DNA of 64,000 nucleotides from Rhyacichthys aspro (Eukaryota; Chordata; Actinopteri; Gobiiformes; Rhyacichthyidae). The DNA is taken from assembly GCA_036850595.1 (NCBI GenBank), contig CM072163.1, positions 4,202,595-4,266,594 on the forward strand, given 5' to 3'. Below the pieces are notes generated by a model. The model did not search any database, had not been told where the DNA came from, and was given only the letters and a program-made list of their open reading frames with translations. Positions 40,188 through 50,895 of this stretch are shown here, in pieces (within the stretch, counting starts at the first letter, position 1; every line of letters begins with the position of its first letter). The position numbers and the translations under genes were made by a program.

Positions 40188-42252
40188 ATTTATTAATGCT
40201 TCAGATCTGTGTGTAATGTTTGTAGAAGATCAAAGACTTGCTCTGTTTACTGCTTTTTTTAATAACACTTTGAAACACATTAAGACCAATCCTTGCAGCA
40301 GCTGGACCAATTTTAGAAAAGATAACTATATGTATTTCACTAAAGCCCCAAATGATTTTAAATTGTCATAAAGCCACATCAAAACATTTTTACCTGAGAC
40401 ATTTCCTGAAACAAACAATTGATGTTTTAATCTCGGAACAGATGGTTCAACAAAAGCTGCCTTGATGTGATCGAAGATGAATGATTGAAAACGTTTCATT
40501 TTTGCTTTTTAAAAATTGGAAATTGATGTATGCTGTACCTTTGTTGTGGGCTCTAAAAGTGCAACATTTGCATCTGGATAGTTGTTAGTTCAGCCATTTC
40601 AATGTCATAAGAGGATATAGATTTGAAATTATATTTGTATATATTTGCGTAGATACATGCGATATCTCCAACTCAACGTGAGCAGCTTTATCCTTGTCAA
40701 ACCCATCTTCATGAAGCAGCTAATGAGAGCCTTCACTGACTCAGGTGATGTCAGGTCTTTGGCTCTTATGAATGGAGCCTTAATAGCGCCGAGTTGTCAA
40801 AGTCTATCAGCGAGACATTTCAAACGCACTGTTAGTTCCACTGCTCCAGCCGACAGACTAAGCCCCAAAACAAAAATCACTCAGCCTGTTGTGGTAACGC
40901 GGGTTTGTTTGCACAGTGCAGCTCTTCTAACTTTCCTCTGTACCTACCGCCCGAAGAAGAAAACCTAGCATTCCTATGTCAGGGTGCATTTTACACTGGT
41001 TGCTTCTCTGCTGCAGCTCACAGACAGAGCGTGGAGCCAACTGGAAGACTCTGCTCTGCTCTTGTCTACATAAGGACTGTATTTTCCACCCTCAGCTGAT
41101 TTGCTATAAACAGATTCCTCATGCACAGACTGATTAAAGGAAGTTATTTCGACTCCTACTGGCAAATGATGGAGTAAGCCTTGACAAAGCAGCGCTCTGT
41201 TGTGAGAATAAATTGAATTCATGTGAAGAAACATTCTGACGTTGTCCTTTTGGATTCCAAGCACACTGACAAAAATCATCTTCAAGAAATTTGGAAAATG
41301 CCAACTCCCGATAAGTGAACATCAACTAATTTTAATACACAAACGCATCATAAGAGTTCACTGACGTATCCAGAGAACAACAATGACCTCCTTCAGACCT
41401 TCCATTTCAATCCGTCTTCAAGGTGAACCTCAAAACACTGGACACACGTGACCACTAGTGTTCATTCATCATTTTACACACCTCCTGTTGAGTCTGCATT
41501 AGATTGGTTTTAGTTTGCCTGAGTAACATATACAAAACTAGACAGGCTTTTGACTTTTCCTCACCATTTACTTCCTACTTACTGTTTAAGAAGGACGCTT
41601 ATATGTCACCAGTACTTTTAAGATGCCCAGAGAATGCTTTACTGCCTTTTGTGTGATAACGCATTATAAATTAAATGTAAAACCACAAAAGTCATGACTC
41701 TCTGATGTTAATTATTCATCATTATCATCATGTGGACACTGTTGCTTCCCTGATCTTGTAAAAAAAAACAATAGAGATAAACCCTACAAATAAGGTCTGC
41801 AAATGCAAGGATTTACACAACAACACACCTTAAGTTTGGGCACATTAGATCAAAATTCAATCCAGGTCTTTATGATTTATCACGGACAACAATTCATTTG
41901 ATGCACAGGAAACAATCAATTGGTCACTTGTCACGTTTTTGAGTCTGTATTGTTGAATATGAATGTGCAGCAAAACTGTGTCCAAAAACGTTTCCATTCG
42001 TCCAAATGTTGGGGCAGTGGGCCTCTGTCTATGTTTACATACTGTAGCATTTATGGTTTTTTTAAAGAGTTCATCTTGAGCCTGATATAAATGTATGCTT
42101 TCTTGGACAAAACATACAGATTAAGAGGAAAATAGTCACTGACATGTAGTTAGGATCATAAACTAGCAGATGGTTGGCAGTGTCATTGTGAACTGAAGTG
42201 AACCTCGGCAACAGAAAAGAGAATTAGGAAAAATGTAGATCTTCTTTAACAG

Positions 42253-42314
42253 CCTCCTCCTCCTCCTTCTCCTTCTTCTTCTTCTTCTTCTTCTGCTTCT
42301 TCTTCTTCTTCTTC
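42253..42314. repeat. Pyrimidine microsatellite, CCT units grading into CTT units
   Basis: Four to five CCT units pass into about sixteen CTT units with a single CTG interruption. The + strand is almost pure pyrimidine for 60 bases. It lies about 1.2 kb upstream of the fzd1 start codon. Confidence 0.95.
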
Positions 42315-42358
42315 ATGTGTTGGTGCTATGTTCACAACACACTCACTCATACAACCGT

Positions 42359-42381
42359 AGAGAGAGAGAGAGAGAGAGAGA
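42359..42381. repeat. AG dinucleotide microsatellite
   Basis: Eleven AG units are uninterrupted. A second short GA run follows at about 42393-42402. The + strand is purine here, opposite to the pyrimidine block 45 bases upstream. Confidence 0.95.
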
Positions 42382-43080
42382 CAGGGTTAAAAAGAGAGAG
42401 AGAAATGAAGTGAGCAAGAGTCAGACCAGAGCAAACAGGAAGTGTGTCAAAATAAGAGCATTGTAAAACTTGTACTTCTAAAAAGGTCTAAATAAATATA
42501 AAAGTAAAAACTAAATAAATGACTCGTAATGTTGTCTTAAGAAATGACCATGCTTTTTTGTGGTTTACCCAAATGCGGTTGATTGAAAAAATAAAAATCC
42601 ATGCAGATAAAGGCTAAAAATGTAGATAAACAATCTTGACCAATACAATTCCATTTTATTTTTATATTTTATCCAAACTTTATAAATTGATTTGTTTTAA
42701 ACTTTGTGATTAATAAGAAAAGCACATTATTTCTACTTTAAAAATCAAAATGCAACAAATAAATGTTAAACACCATAAGCGCTTTACAATTCAAACAAGT
42801 ATATATAAAAACATACTCAATTATAACAGCAATGAAAACATATCATTTTAGTCTTTATGTTATAATCTTTTATTTCAATATATATCTTTTACAGGCACTA
42901 AAATATGAGTCAATATTTATTGAAAATGTAAATAAAATCCTGTTAGTAACACTTTTAAATCATCAGAATTTAAATATAAATAATTCAACTTTTATTGTGT
43001 CTATTTTTTCTTAATAATTCATACACAATGCAATAGGTGGTGCATTTGTAATTCATCAGCTTTATTGAGCTAGACCACTA

Positions 43081-43477
43081 TTTTGTGTTGGAGCCTTTAT
43101 TTTTGTAGTCTGCGGCCGGATGTCACGTGTTGTTGCGGTGTACTTGACCAAAAGCAGAGAGTGAGACGAGGCAGAACAGGTTTGAACAGCAGACTGACGC
43201 TGTGTCGGGCTTCACTCAGGACTGGAGCGGTCTCTCCTCGAGGATAATATTATTACTATTTCTGTGGATTTTACCAGGACCAACATGAGTTTGTGAAGGA
43301 ACTGGTGGAGTTTTCCTTTCCACTGCCTCTCATCTTCTCACCACGACTGGAGCCTGTGGATAAGGACGAGAGAATTGAGCCAGGAATTGCCAACAAAGAG
43401 CGTTCAGGGAAGTGTCGAGGTAGCGTAAGTTTGTAAAGCAACACAGAGACACTACAACAGCGGCTCATTTACGCACA
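43081..43477 (+). promoter_or_regulatory. fzd1 core promoter and 5' UTR region with a tiny upstream ORF
   Basis: Composition changes from AT-rich to GC/CpG-richer at about 43110, as expected at a vertebrate gene start. A CACGTG E-box lies at 43124-43129, and no clear TATA box is evident. The transcription start is probably near 43120-43200. A three-codon upstream ORF (ATG at 43285, stop ending at 43296) precedes the main start and could modulate translation. No splice site is required between this region and the coding start. Confidence 0.5.
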
Positions 43478-45130
43478 ATGGCTCACTACAGACTCTTTCA
43501 CACCGCTTTGACTTTGTTGTTTCTCGTGGTGCTCCTGAACGCGGGCATATTCCGAGTGAACGGCCAGTACGGCGGTGACAGAGGAATGTCTATACCGGAT
43601 CACGGCTTCTGCCAGCCAATTTCCATTCCTCTGTGCACGGACATCGCCTACAACGAGACTATCATGCCTAACCTGCTGGGGCACACCAACCAGGAGGACG
43701 CGGGGCTGGAGGTGCACCAGTTCTACCCTTTGGTCAAAGTGCAGTGCTCCCCGGATTTAAAGTTCTTCTTGTGCTCGATGTACGCGCCTGTGTGCACGGT
43801 GCTGGAGCAGGCTTTGCCCCCGTGTCGCTCTCTGTGTGAGCGCGCACGCCAAGGCTGCGAGGCGCTCATGAATAAGTTCGGTTTCCAGTGGCCGGACAGT
43901 TTGGCGTGTGAGTCGTTCCCTGTGCACGGCGCCGGGGAGCTGTGCGTGGGCCAGAATATGTCAGACCGAACGGACGATCCCCCGCATTACCCCACGGAAC
44001 GGGCGCCCCAGGAACCCCCCACGGGTCAGTTCAGGTGCCCAGCCTCCCTCCAGGTGCCCCCTTACCTGAACTACCGTTTCCTGGGGCAGGAGAACTGCGC
44101 TGCGCCCTGTGAGCCCAAACGCTCTCATGGCATGATGTACTTTACTGAAGAGGAGCTCAAATTCGCTCGGATTTGGATTGGGATTTGGTCTGTTTTGTGC
44201 TGTGCGTCTACTTTGTTCACCGTCCTGACTTACTTGGTGGACATGAAGAGGTTCAGTTACCCCGAACGGCCCATTGTTTTCCTGTCTGGCTGCTACACCA
44301 TGGTCTCCATCGCCTACATTGCTGGATTTCTACTGGAAGACAAGGTGGTTTGCAACGGCCGCTTTGAGAATGACTTTCGGACTGTGGTGCAGGGGACTAA
44401 AAAGGAGGGCTGCACCATCTTGTTTATGATGCTGTACTTTTTCAGCATGGCCAGCTCCATCTGGTGGGTCATCCTGGCTCTCACCTGGTTCCTGGCAGCA
44501 GGGATGAAATGGGGCCATGAGGCCATCGAGGCCAACTCCCAATACTTCCACTTGGCTGCCTGGGCCGTGCCCGCCATTAAAACCATCACGATCCTGGCAG
44601 TTGGGCAGGTGGACGGAGACGTGTTGAGTGGGGTTTGTTTCGTCGGTTTAAACAGCGTAGATGCACTGCGAGGATTCGTCCTCGCGCCGTTATTCGTCTA
44701 TCTGTTCATCGGGACGTCCTTCCTGTTGGCCGGATTTGTTTCCTTGTTCCGGATTCGCACCATCATGAAGCACGACGGCACCAAGACGGAGAAACTAGAG
44801 AAGCTGATGGTTCGAATAGGCATCTTCAGCGTCTTGTACACAGTGCCGGCTACGATCGTCATCGCCTGCTACTTCTACGAGCAGGCTTTCAGAGAGCAGT
44901 GGGAGCGGACGTGGATCAGCCAGACCTGCAAGACGTACGCTGTGCCGTGTCCGGTCCAGAACCACCCCAACATGAGCCCGGACTTCACCGTCTTCATGAT
45001 AAAGTATCTCATGACGCTCATTGTAGGAATCACATCCGGGTTTTGGATCTGGTCCGGGAAAACCCTCAACTCGTGGAGGAGGTTTTACACAAGACTGGCC
45101 AACAGTAAACAGGGAGAGACCACTGTGTAA
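43478..45130 (+). CDS. fzd1: Frizzled-class seven-pass Wnt receptor, closest to Frizzled-1
   Basis: Plasma-membrane receptor that binds Wnt ligands and signals through Dishevelled. The 550-residue protein is intact in one exon, as usual for FZD1/2/7. A signal peptide covers about residues 1-29. The cysteine-rich Wnt-binding domain has all ten cysteines (45, 53, 90, 99, 106, 116, 120, 127, 144, 156) and N-glycosylation sites at N59 and N160. A short linker carries extra cysteines at 187, 207 and 211. Seven membrane segments start at about residue 232. The cytoplasmic tail has KTLNSW (528-533), the KTxxxW motif that recruits Dishevelled, and ends in the PDZ ligand ETTV. FZD1 is preferred over FZD2 and FZD7 from HGAGELCVGQN, GQVDGDVLSGVCFVGLN and the tail NSKQGETTV. 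Human FZD1 is longer through an extended N-terminus and linker, which are short here. The ATG has A at -3 and G at +4. I am sure of the family and fairly sure of the paralogue. Confidence 0.97.
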   Translation: MAHYRLFHTALTLLFLVVLLNAGIFRVNGQYGGDRGMSIPDHGFCQPISIPLCTDIAYNETIMPNLLGHTNQEDAGLEVHQFYPLVKVQCSPDLKFFLCSMYAPVCTVLEQALPPCRSLCERARQGCEALMNKFGFQWPDSLACESFPVHGAGELCVGQNMSDRTDDPPHYPTERAPQEPPTGQFRCPASLQVPPYLNYRFLGQENCAAPCEPKRSHGMMYFTEEELKFARIWIGIWSVLCCASTLFTVLTYLVDMKRFSYPERPIVFLSGCYTMVSIAYIAGFLLEDKVVCNGRFENDFRTVVQGTKKEGCTILFMMLYFFSMASSIWWVILALTWFLAAGMKWGHEAIEANSQYFHLAAWAVPAIKTITILAVGQVDGDVLSGVCFVGLNSVDALRGFVLAPLFVYLFIGTSFLLAGFVSLFRIRTIMKHDGTKTEKLEKLMVRIGIFSVLYTVPATIVIACYFYEQAFREQWERTWISQTCKTYAVPCPVQNHPNMSPDFTVFMIKYLMTLIVGITSGFWIWSGKTLNSWRRFYTRLANSKQGETTV

Positions 45131-45219
45131 TTCAGCTTCAGATGGACTACTTTTTTGACAAACTGAATGATTTTTACATGTTTTTTTTCCTTGAACTTTT
45201 AAAAGACACCTTTTTTTAA

Positions 45220-45227
45220 TGTACATA
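45220..45227 (+). promoter_or_regulatory. Pumilio response element in the fzd1 3' UTR
   Basis: TGTACATA matches the UGUANAUA consensus bound by Pumilio-family repressors, about 90 bases after the stop codon and within an AU-rich stretch. Post-transcriptional repression of fzd1 is plausible but not shown. Confidence 0.4.
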
Positions 45228-47514
45228 TACATTTGTGAGATTTTTGTAAGTATATATTTGTATTTAAATTTTTAAAATCCTTTTTAAAAACACACTTTTT
45301 CATACTTTGGACATAATGGAATTGTACTCAACCATCACAAAGAGCCAGCTGACCATTAAGGATCTCATGACCTGGCTTAGTGTGGACACCGCTGGGCGCT
45401 CCGTATCGAGTGCTGCTGTCTTTGATCAGTGGACTGCCTGTGAGCAGCGGGTCTATTCTAAGCAGAGTCCCGTGAAACCCAAGTGCTTCCTCGTGGCTCC
45501 CTCTTCTCCTCATTAAGCAGCTGTAGTTTGTTGTACAGTGGAGAAGGGAAGTGTCAGCAGTGCGCGACAAGAAAACACAGACTTTGAATGTGAGTCGCTG
45601 TGACAGATGGTTGTGGCCTGTAGCTCGGGCCCTGACGGTTTTAACATTCCTTTCCATATAAAGCACATACAATCCTGCCTATTTAAAGGAGCATACCTGT
45701 GTTTTTTGGTCATGAAAACATTTGTATCGCCTTGAGTTGCATTATCCTCTGCATCGTTTTGTTGTAATGGAGACATGAGTGATGACTGATTTGAAAAAGC
45801 TGCCTTTCATTAAACTGCAGTTTTCAATCAACAAAAAGAAAGTTGACTCTTAAAATGGAGTTTTGAGACCACTGTTAGGCCACACTCAAACATCTAATTG
45901 TTTATGCTGCAACACAAAAGCATAAAACAAATGCACATGTAATCATATACTTGTGGTTCCTGTTCTCAAGGCATTTAAAGTAAATTAGAAGAAGAAAATA
46001 GGTGCAAACACAGTAGGAGACATTTCAAACAGTTGTGTAGATAGTGGCATGAGAAACAAGCACCTCTTAAGCTGTAATCAATAATCCTGACAGGTTTTAA
46101 AGACAGAAAATTGGCAACCATGATGTTTTTGCTTTTCCAAAGTGCACATTTGGCATTCAAACCTGGCAAATCGGATTGGTCGGATTTGTTGGACCAGTTT
46201 CTACCGATAAGTAATTCGAAACAGTTGTTGAAATAATTGGCAGATCAAATGACAAAGAAAAGTTGTATCCTGTTCATAAGTTATGCACTAATCTTGGCCC
46301 AACATTAGAGGATTGTACTGTGTATATTGTGTACAGGGTGGGGTCCCTTTTGCAAAACATGAGCAAACTGTGGACGTTAGCATTAACTCAGGGTCAAGGG
46401 ACGTTAAGGAAAACAACAGTGAAATCAGGAATCAGATTAGAGATACTCAGTGGAGCACGTAGTTTTAGATATTTCTTCAGAAAACAAGATAACTTACAAC
46501 TCATAGATGTTCACAAACTTTTAATTGTTGTAATGAAAAAAAGATCATAATTTAGCAGCATTTGAGGATATTCATAGTGCAAACCTGTCCTCAGTTTATG
46601 GACAAAAACACAAGCAAAACTATCACTGAGCAATTTTAACTGAGGTTTATACTGTTCAGGTTCTTTGTCATCATTATCCAAAATTTCTTGTCAAGCATTA
46701 TAAGCTTAAGGGGCGTCTGAAGCAAACATGGCACCGCGAGTTCTGTCACAAAACCTGGGCTCTGTCCATATGTGCACATGTATTTTTAAAAAACAGATCA
46801 TTTCCTTAAATGTTTCTGCAAATGTGAGCAACCATAGATGCAACCACTAAATGAGGATAAACAATACACCAATACTAAACACCAATGTTCAGATTTCTTG
46901 GTGATAAAAGTTTGTTTTGACAGAGAAGGATGTTCAGAGCTGTTACAAACAACAATGAACATGCACAAATTGCCTACATGTAAACGCTACATTTCTCTTC
47001 TGCGATTCTAAACAAACTATTTCCCTGTGTACAGAAAATGTTGAGAAGAGAGCAATGTTTTCCAGAATACCTGTGAATGTGTGGACAGAGCATTTATCTG
47101 TGGAGAGGCTTAACATGCACATACACTAACGTTGAAACCACAATACTTTCTTTTTTTTCTTTGATAGTGTAAGATGTCTATGGGCTGTTAAAGTGCAGAG
47201 GAGACTTGGGTTAATGGGAGTAGGTTGAGCCTGTAGCTGCTGCAGCGTGGACAGAACAGGAACCTGCAGCCTCCGTGTCTTCCACTGCAGGAGAAAGGAA
47301 GCCTTGTGTCGAAACGCAGACTCGTGTCAAACGCTCTTCCACTCGGTGCTTCCGCTTCATAATAATCCTTTTTATTGTGTTGACGGCTCAACAATAGTCA
47401 TGGCTTTGAAGTAATTTCTTTATTGTTTTTTTTTTCCTTTGCATTTGCTATGAAGAGAAACCTTTATATTTATAGAAAAATCTTATATATACAATACATT
47501 GATTGCTTTATGAG

Positions 47515-47520
47515 AATAAA
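47515..47520 (+). terminator. Main poly(A) signal AATAAA of fzd1
   Basis: Canonical hexamer in an AT-rich context, with a T-rich downstream region (CTGTCTTTTTTTGTC at about 47570). It is the first canonical AATAAA after the fzd1 stop codon that I noticed. Confidence 0.55.
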
Positions 47521-48164
47521 CTGTCTCAACATTGCAACTGTCAAACCGTCTCTGCACAATCTGTTCCCTGTCTTTTTTTGTCTTTTGCAGGTTGTATAAG
47601 GATACGTCTGTATTTCTCTGATTTCTCTTATTTAAGATTGGCTAAAATATTCAGAGTAAAATCCATCCAGCGTTTTCTCTTCCTTCAGGAGACTTATGGT
47701 GAATCGGAGAGGACAAAACAACACAGACACAATTCCCTCTTTTGTGCTTCCTCTCATGTGTCCTCACTTGGCACAGGTGGAGAAAGAGGAGCACAAAGAG
47801 GGAATTTCACAGCCGCTAAAAAGGATGCAGTTTCCCATTTGATTTTTTTTGGCACACGTCGAGGGTTGTAGACTTTTCCCCGCGTCTTGCTTTCAGCCAC
47901 AAGCAAAAAGAAAAATTACAAGTTATTTCACCAGCTAGCCTCCAGATTAGCCTTTAGAAACGTCAAAAAAGGGAGTTAAAATGGCAGGCTTTATAGCTCA
48001 GTTGAGTGGTGTTAAGTATGAACTCTTATGTGTAAAACTGCGCCAGACTGGGCTTAACATACTGTAGTTATCTCGGTGACGGACGACAGCTGAAACATTG
48101 TTCCATTAAGCTTGCCAGTTATGAGTATTTTTCTCTTATTTCGAGTTATTTTGGGGTATTTTCC

Positions 48165-48320
48165 AGCCATTATTCGACAAAGACGGCACACGGACAGGAA
48201 ACCCAGAGAGAGACAGAAAGGAATGGTGAGGGGCAACTGGAGCCAGGCTGGGGTTTGAACCTGGGCTGCTTCACTAAAGAGGCATGTGTCCTACTAGCTC
48301 AGACACTAAGGCTCTCTGTG
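48165..48320 (-). repeat. tRNA-like SINE copy with internal promoter remnants
   Basis: Read on the minus strand, GTGTCTGAGCTAGTAGGACA resembles an A box. A GGTTCAAACCCC B box follows about 40 bases later, and then a purine-poor tail complementary to GACAGGAAACC and AGAGAGAGACAGAAAGGAA. That order matches an abundant teleost tRNA-related repeat I recall, usually with a CGAACCCGGG box and a GAGAGAGAG tract. The copy is diverged and probably silent. Confidence 0.6.
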
Positions 48321-50323
48321 GGTGTAGTTTATTCTAATCTACAGTAATAGTGAGTTTTTCTGGTTTATACCCTTATATCTCAGCTGTCTTCACTACATTT
48401 TAGATCTTCTCAACCTCTTCACATCAAGTACCATCCCTGAAAATATTTATTTACCATCTTTCTGCCGATATAGACCTATGCCATTTTAAGTTTTATATAA
48501 ACACATGCCTATCTACCTATCGTATATAAATGTTATGAATTTTGCTCCTTTGAAATCACATTTTGAATCCCACAGCTTTTTAAGAGTCCAAACATTTATT
48601 GAAATAGTAAAGTATATTATAGAAAAGTTGTAGCATGAATCAATAGTGTTACATTTTGAAGTTGCACCCAAACTTCAATCTCTTTTGTCTTTTTCTCACG
48701 TTAGCTGATGTTAAATGTAGTCATTAGAGGCCAGATCTAAAATATAACCCAAACAACAAGGTTATGAACCCGATTAGTAAACTATTTCTTATTGGGGCTG
48801 CACAAAATGAAGACAAAATACAATTTGTAGTAATATTTAAATATTATTAATGAGGATCTACTGTATCTTGCCATGTTTAAATTTCCACCTATACTTCCAC
48901 AAGTCAACTTTTTTTTATTATTATTTATTTGAAGCTCCGAGGGGACAATTATTGTGACATTTAAAGCATGAATGTCTCTCACACGAATATCATTAAAGCA
49001 TGTATTATAACATTATCACAATTTAAGAAGTATTTCCTATATAGTTATAATGATATAGTCCTACTTCTTATTTGAGTTTTGCGTCTGAGGCTGGTTTGTT
49101 TGTTCAGTCATTATGATTCCTTTATCAGCAGAACTCAATAAACTCAATATATTCAACAAATTCCAATTGTTTAAAGAATGTCTTAAATCTTTAGAAGTGG
49201 AAGTATACAAATATGTAAGCCATTTTCCTCCAGTGTAAAATCTCTAAATCCAGAGCCACAATCACAAAAACAAGTGATTCTTTTGTTGAATAAATCTTAT
49301 ATCAGAACAGAGAAGTTCTTCCAAATAATAAAAGCTACCCATGAGCTGATGCCTCGCTATTTTTTCAAGCTAATTATCCAGAACACATCCGAGGCCACAC
49401 TTGAACACAACTGCCAACTGCAAAGAGAATTAACTAGCTTCTTCTACCTCTCGAGTGGGTTGAAATCAAACATTTCTCCATCCCCTGTGTCCCTGGTATG
49501 CAGCCTAATCCCTACGACACCATGTATGTGCTCGTACTAATGACTACAGCTCTTAAAAAAGCTTTTGACCCTTGCCATGTTCAAGGGTCAGCCGCGGCAG
49601 CCATTGTTCGGGGCTGCTCCAAGTGTCACGCTGCTTCCCCTTTTTATCATCAACACATTACACATCCACCACCGCATTGCACTCTTAAAATGAGATGCAC
49701 ATTTTGGTGTGATGGACCGGCTTTGAGCATATTTGAGACATATCAGTGTTCCCCGTGGTGAGCCAGTCTGCCGTAATATAGTAAAACCATATTGTGTGCC
49801 ATCTGCAGAGGGCTCCTTGTGATTTCCCTCCCACATGGACTCTAACAAAATGGAAAAGTCGGTAGTCGTCCCTTTGCTGCAGCCTTGAATCCATTATAAT
49901 AATCTCTAGCTGGAGCTGCGGTAGGATCCGAGGCCCAAAGTCCTGTTTAAACTCAGTAGCTTTCAAAACTCACATCTGGTTCCACTGTGAGATCTGGATA
50001 TGAGCATACGGTATATTGTTTTACATATGTGATCATATCATGCAACAAAATCAGGCTTCTGGCTCCTGTTGCACAAGAAAAGCATTTCAAGAGCAAGATT
50101 ACGGCTCTTATTTTCCCCTGTTTCATATCGAGGAACTCTGTCTTTTATTTGAGGCATCTACAGTTTCATTATGAAAAATCTCAGGCCCATTTCCACTAAC
50201 AAAGCATGCATATTGGAAACATTGTTAGCAAAAACAGCAAAAAAGCAAATAATAGGAATTCAGTCTGTTATGGGTTGAAAAGCTGAAAAGGCACATTCTC
50301 CAATTTCATAGTTTTTTTTATGT

Positions 50324-50350
50324 TAAAGGCATAATGTGCAGGATTCATAT
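50324..50350 (+). repeat. Terminal fragment of a common fish repeat (TTAAAGGCATAATGTGCAGG)
   Basis: The word closely matches the end of a short repeat frequent in percomorph fishes, usually TTAAAGGCACTATGTGCAGG. Only this end is clear; I could not define the other boundary. Related starts occur at 23768 and 25127. Confidence 0.4.
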
Positions 50351-50824
50351 TAAATAGCAATGCTCACTCAGTGGAAATTGCTCTTATTCTTCACCTAGAG
50401 TCCTTTAAACCAAACTCATTCTGTTTGTATTCTTTGTTTACATGTTTTTGAGTGTATTTATCTCTTGACCAATCACAGCTCAAAGAAAAAAGGAAAATAA
50501 AGGCAACGCTAAATGGCAGGAAACTAAAGTTAGATTTAATAATAATTAAAAAAAAACTAGCTTTTACTTTTATCTTTCCCTGATTTTGATCTGATAAGGA
50601 GCACATTCAGCATGAAATCCAACATTGTGGATAGTTTAGACACTGGAGTTAGAATTAATAAATACAGCGTGACAATAAACTAAGTTAAATAGTTGTCAAA
50701 TATATCTCAGACTCAAAGAAAAGAGCAAAGAAAAGTGAAAGATGGTCTACTGAATTATTTTTATAGATTTAAAACTAAGCAGAAAGAGTCGTTTTGTGAT
50801 AAAGGAGGAGAATAAACTGCTTTT

Positions 50825-50895
50825 TGACAGCTGAATGATGATTGGCTGAGAGGAAGAGGTGGAAGGTTGTGATTGGCTGAGAGAGAGACTGTCAG
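50825..50895 (+). promoter_or_regulatory. Paired inverted CCAAT sites flanked by TGACAG/CTGTCA sites
   Basis: ATTGGCTGAGAG occurs twice (50841-50852 and 50872-50883), giving two inverted CCAAT boxes about 31 bases apart. TGACAG (50825-50830) and CTGTCA (about 50890-50895), both MEIS/PREP/TGIF-type sites, flank them symmetrically. The arrangement suggests an NF-Y plus TALE-homeodomain element, but the duplication could be a chance short tandem repeat. Confidence 0.3.

Larger units (their letters stand above)
35521..40210 (+). other. cdk14: Probable terminal exon and 3' UTR of cdk14, with its splice acceptor
   Basis: A branch-point-like TACTAAAC near 35514 and a T-rich tract lead to TTTCAG, with the exon starting at 35551. 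The three frames from there stop after 6 codons, 3 codons, or about 34 codons; none resembles a known domain, so the exon is mostly or wholly untranslated. Downstream sequence is T-rich, has AATAAA at 36064-36069 and a second AATAAA at 40182-40187, and looks like a long vertebrate 3' UTR. In human, CDK14 lies directly upstream of FZD1 in the same orientation, and its last introns are very long. That is why I assign this exon to cdk14, a cyclin Y-dependent kinase active in Wnt signalling and cell cycle. No kinase-coding exon is in the window, so the assignment rests on synteny alone. It could be another gene or a lncRNA exon. Confidence 0.5.
40211..43080. other. Intergenic stretch between the presumed cdk14 end and fzd1
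   Basis: No gene is seen. The first part (40640-41170) is mixed in composition and includes GAGTTGTCAAAGTC and other words that could be regulatory. The later part is AT-rich and contains the CTT and AG microsatellites at 42253-42381. Just upstream of fzd1 (42480-43020) the sequence is strongly AT-rich. Confidence 0.6.
45131..47540 (+). other. fzd1 3' UTR
   Basis: The sequence after the TAA stop is T-rich and AU-rich, typical of a vertebrate 3' UTR, and has no coding potential. A weak ATTAAA signal lies at 45809-45814. A strong AATAAA lies at 47515-47520, after a T-rich stretch and a TATATATACAATACATTG segment and followed by T/GT-rich sequence. I place the main 3' end at about 47535. The approximate 2.4 kb length is inferred from these signals, not from transcript data. 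Confidence 0.6.

Noticed and set aside
44635..45108. 157-codon open frame on the plus strand inside fzd1
   Set aside because: It is an out-of-frame shadow of the conserved fzd1 coding sequence.
47990..48060. TAGCTCAGTTGAGTGG, resembling a tRNA A box
   Set aside because: No B box at the right distance and no cloverleaf can be drawn; not a tRNA gene.
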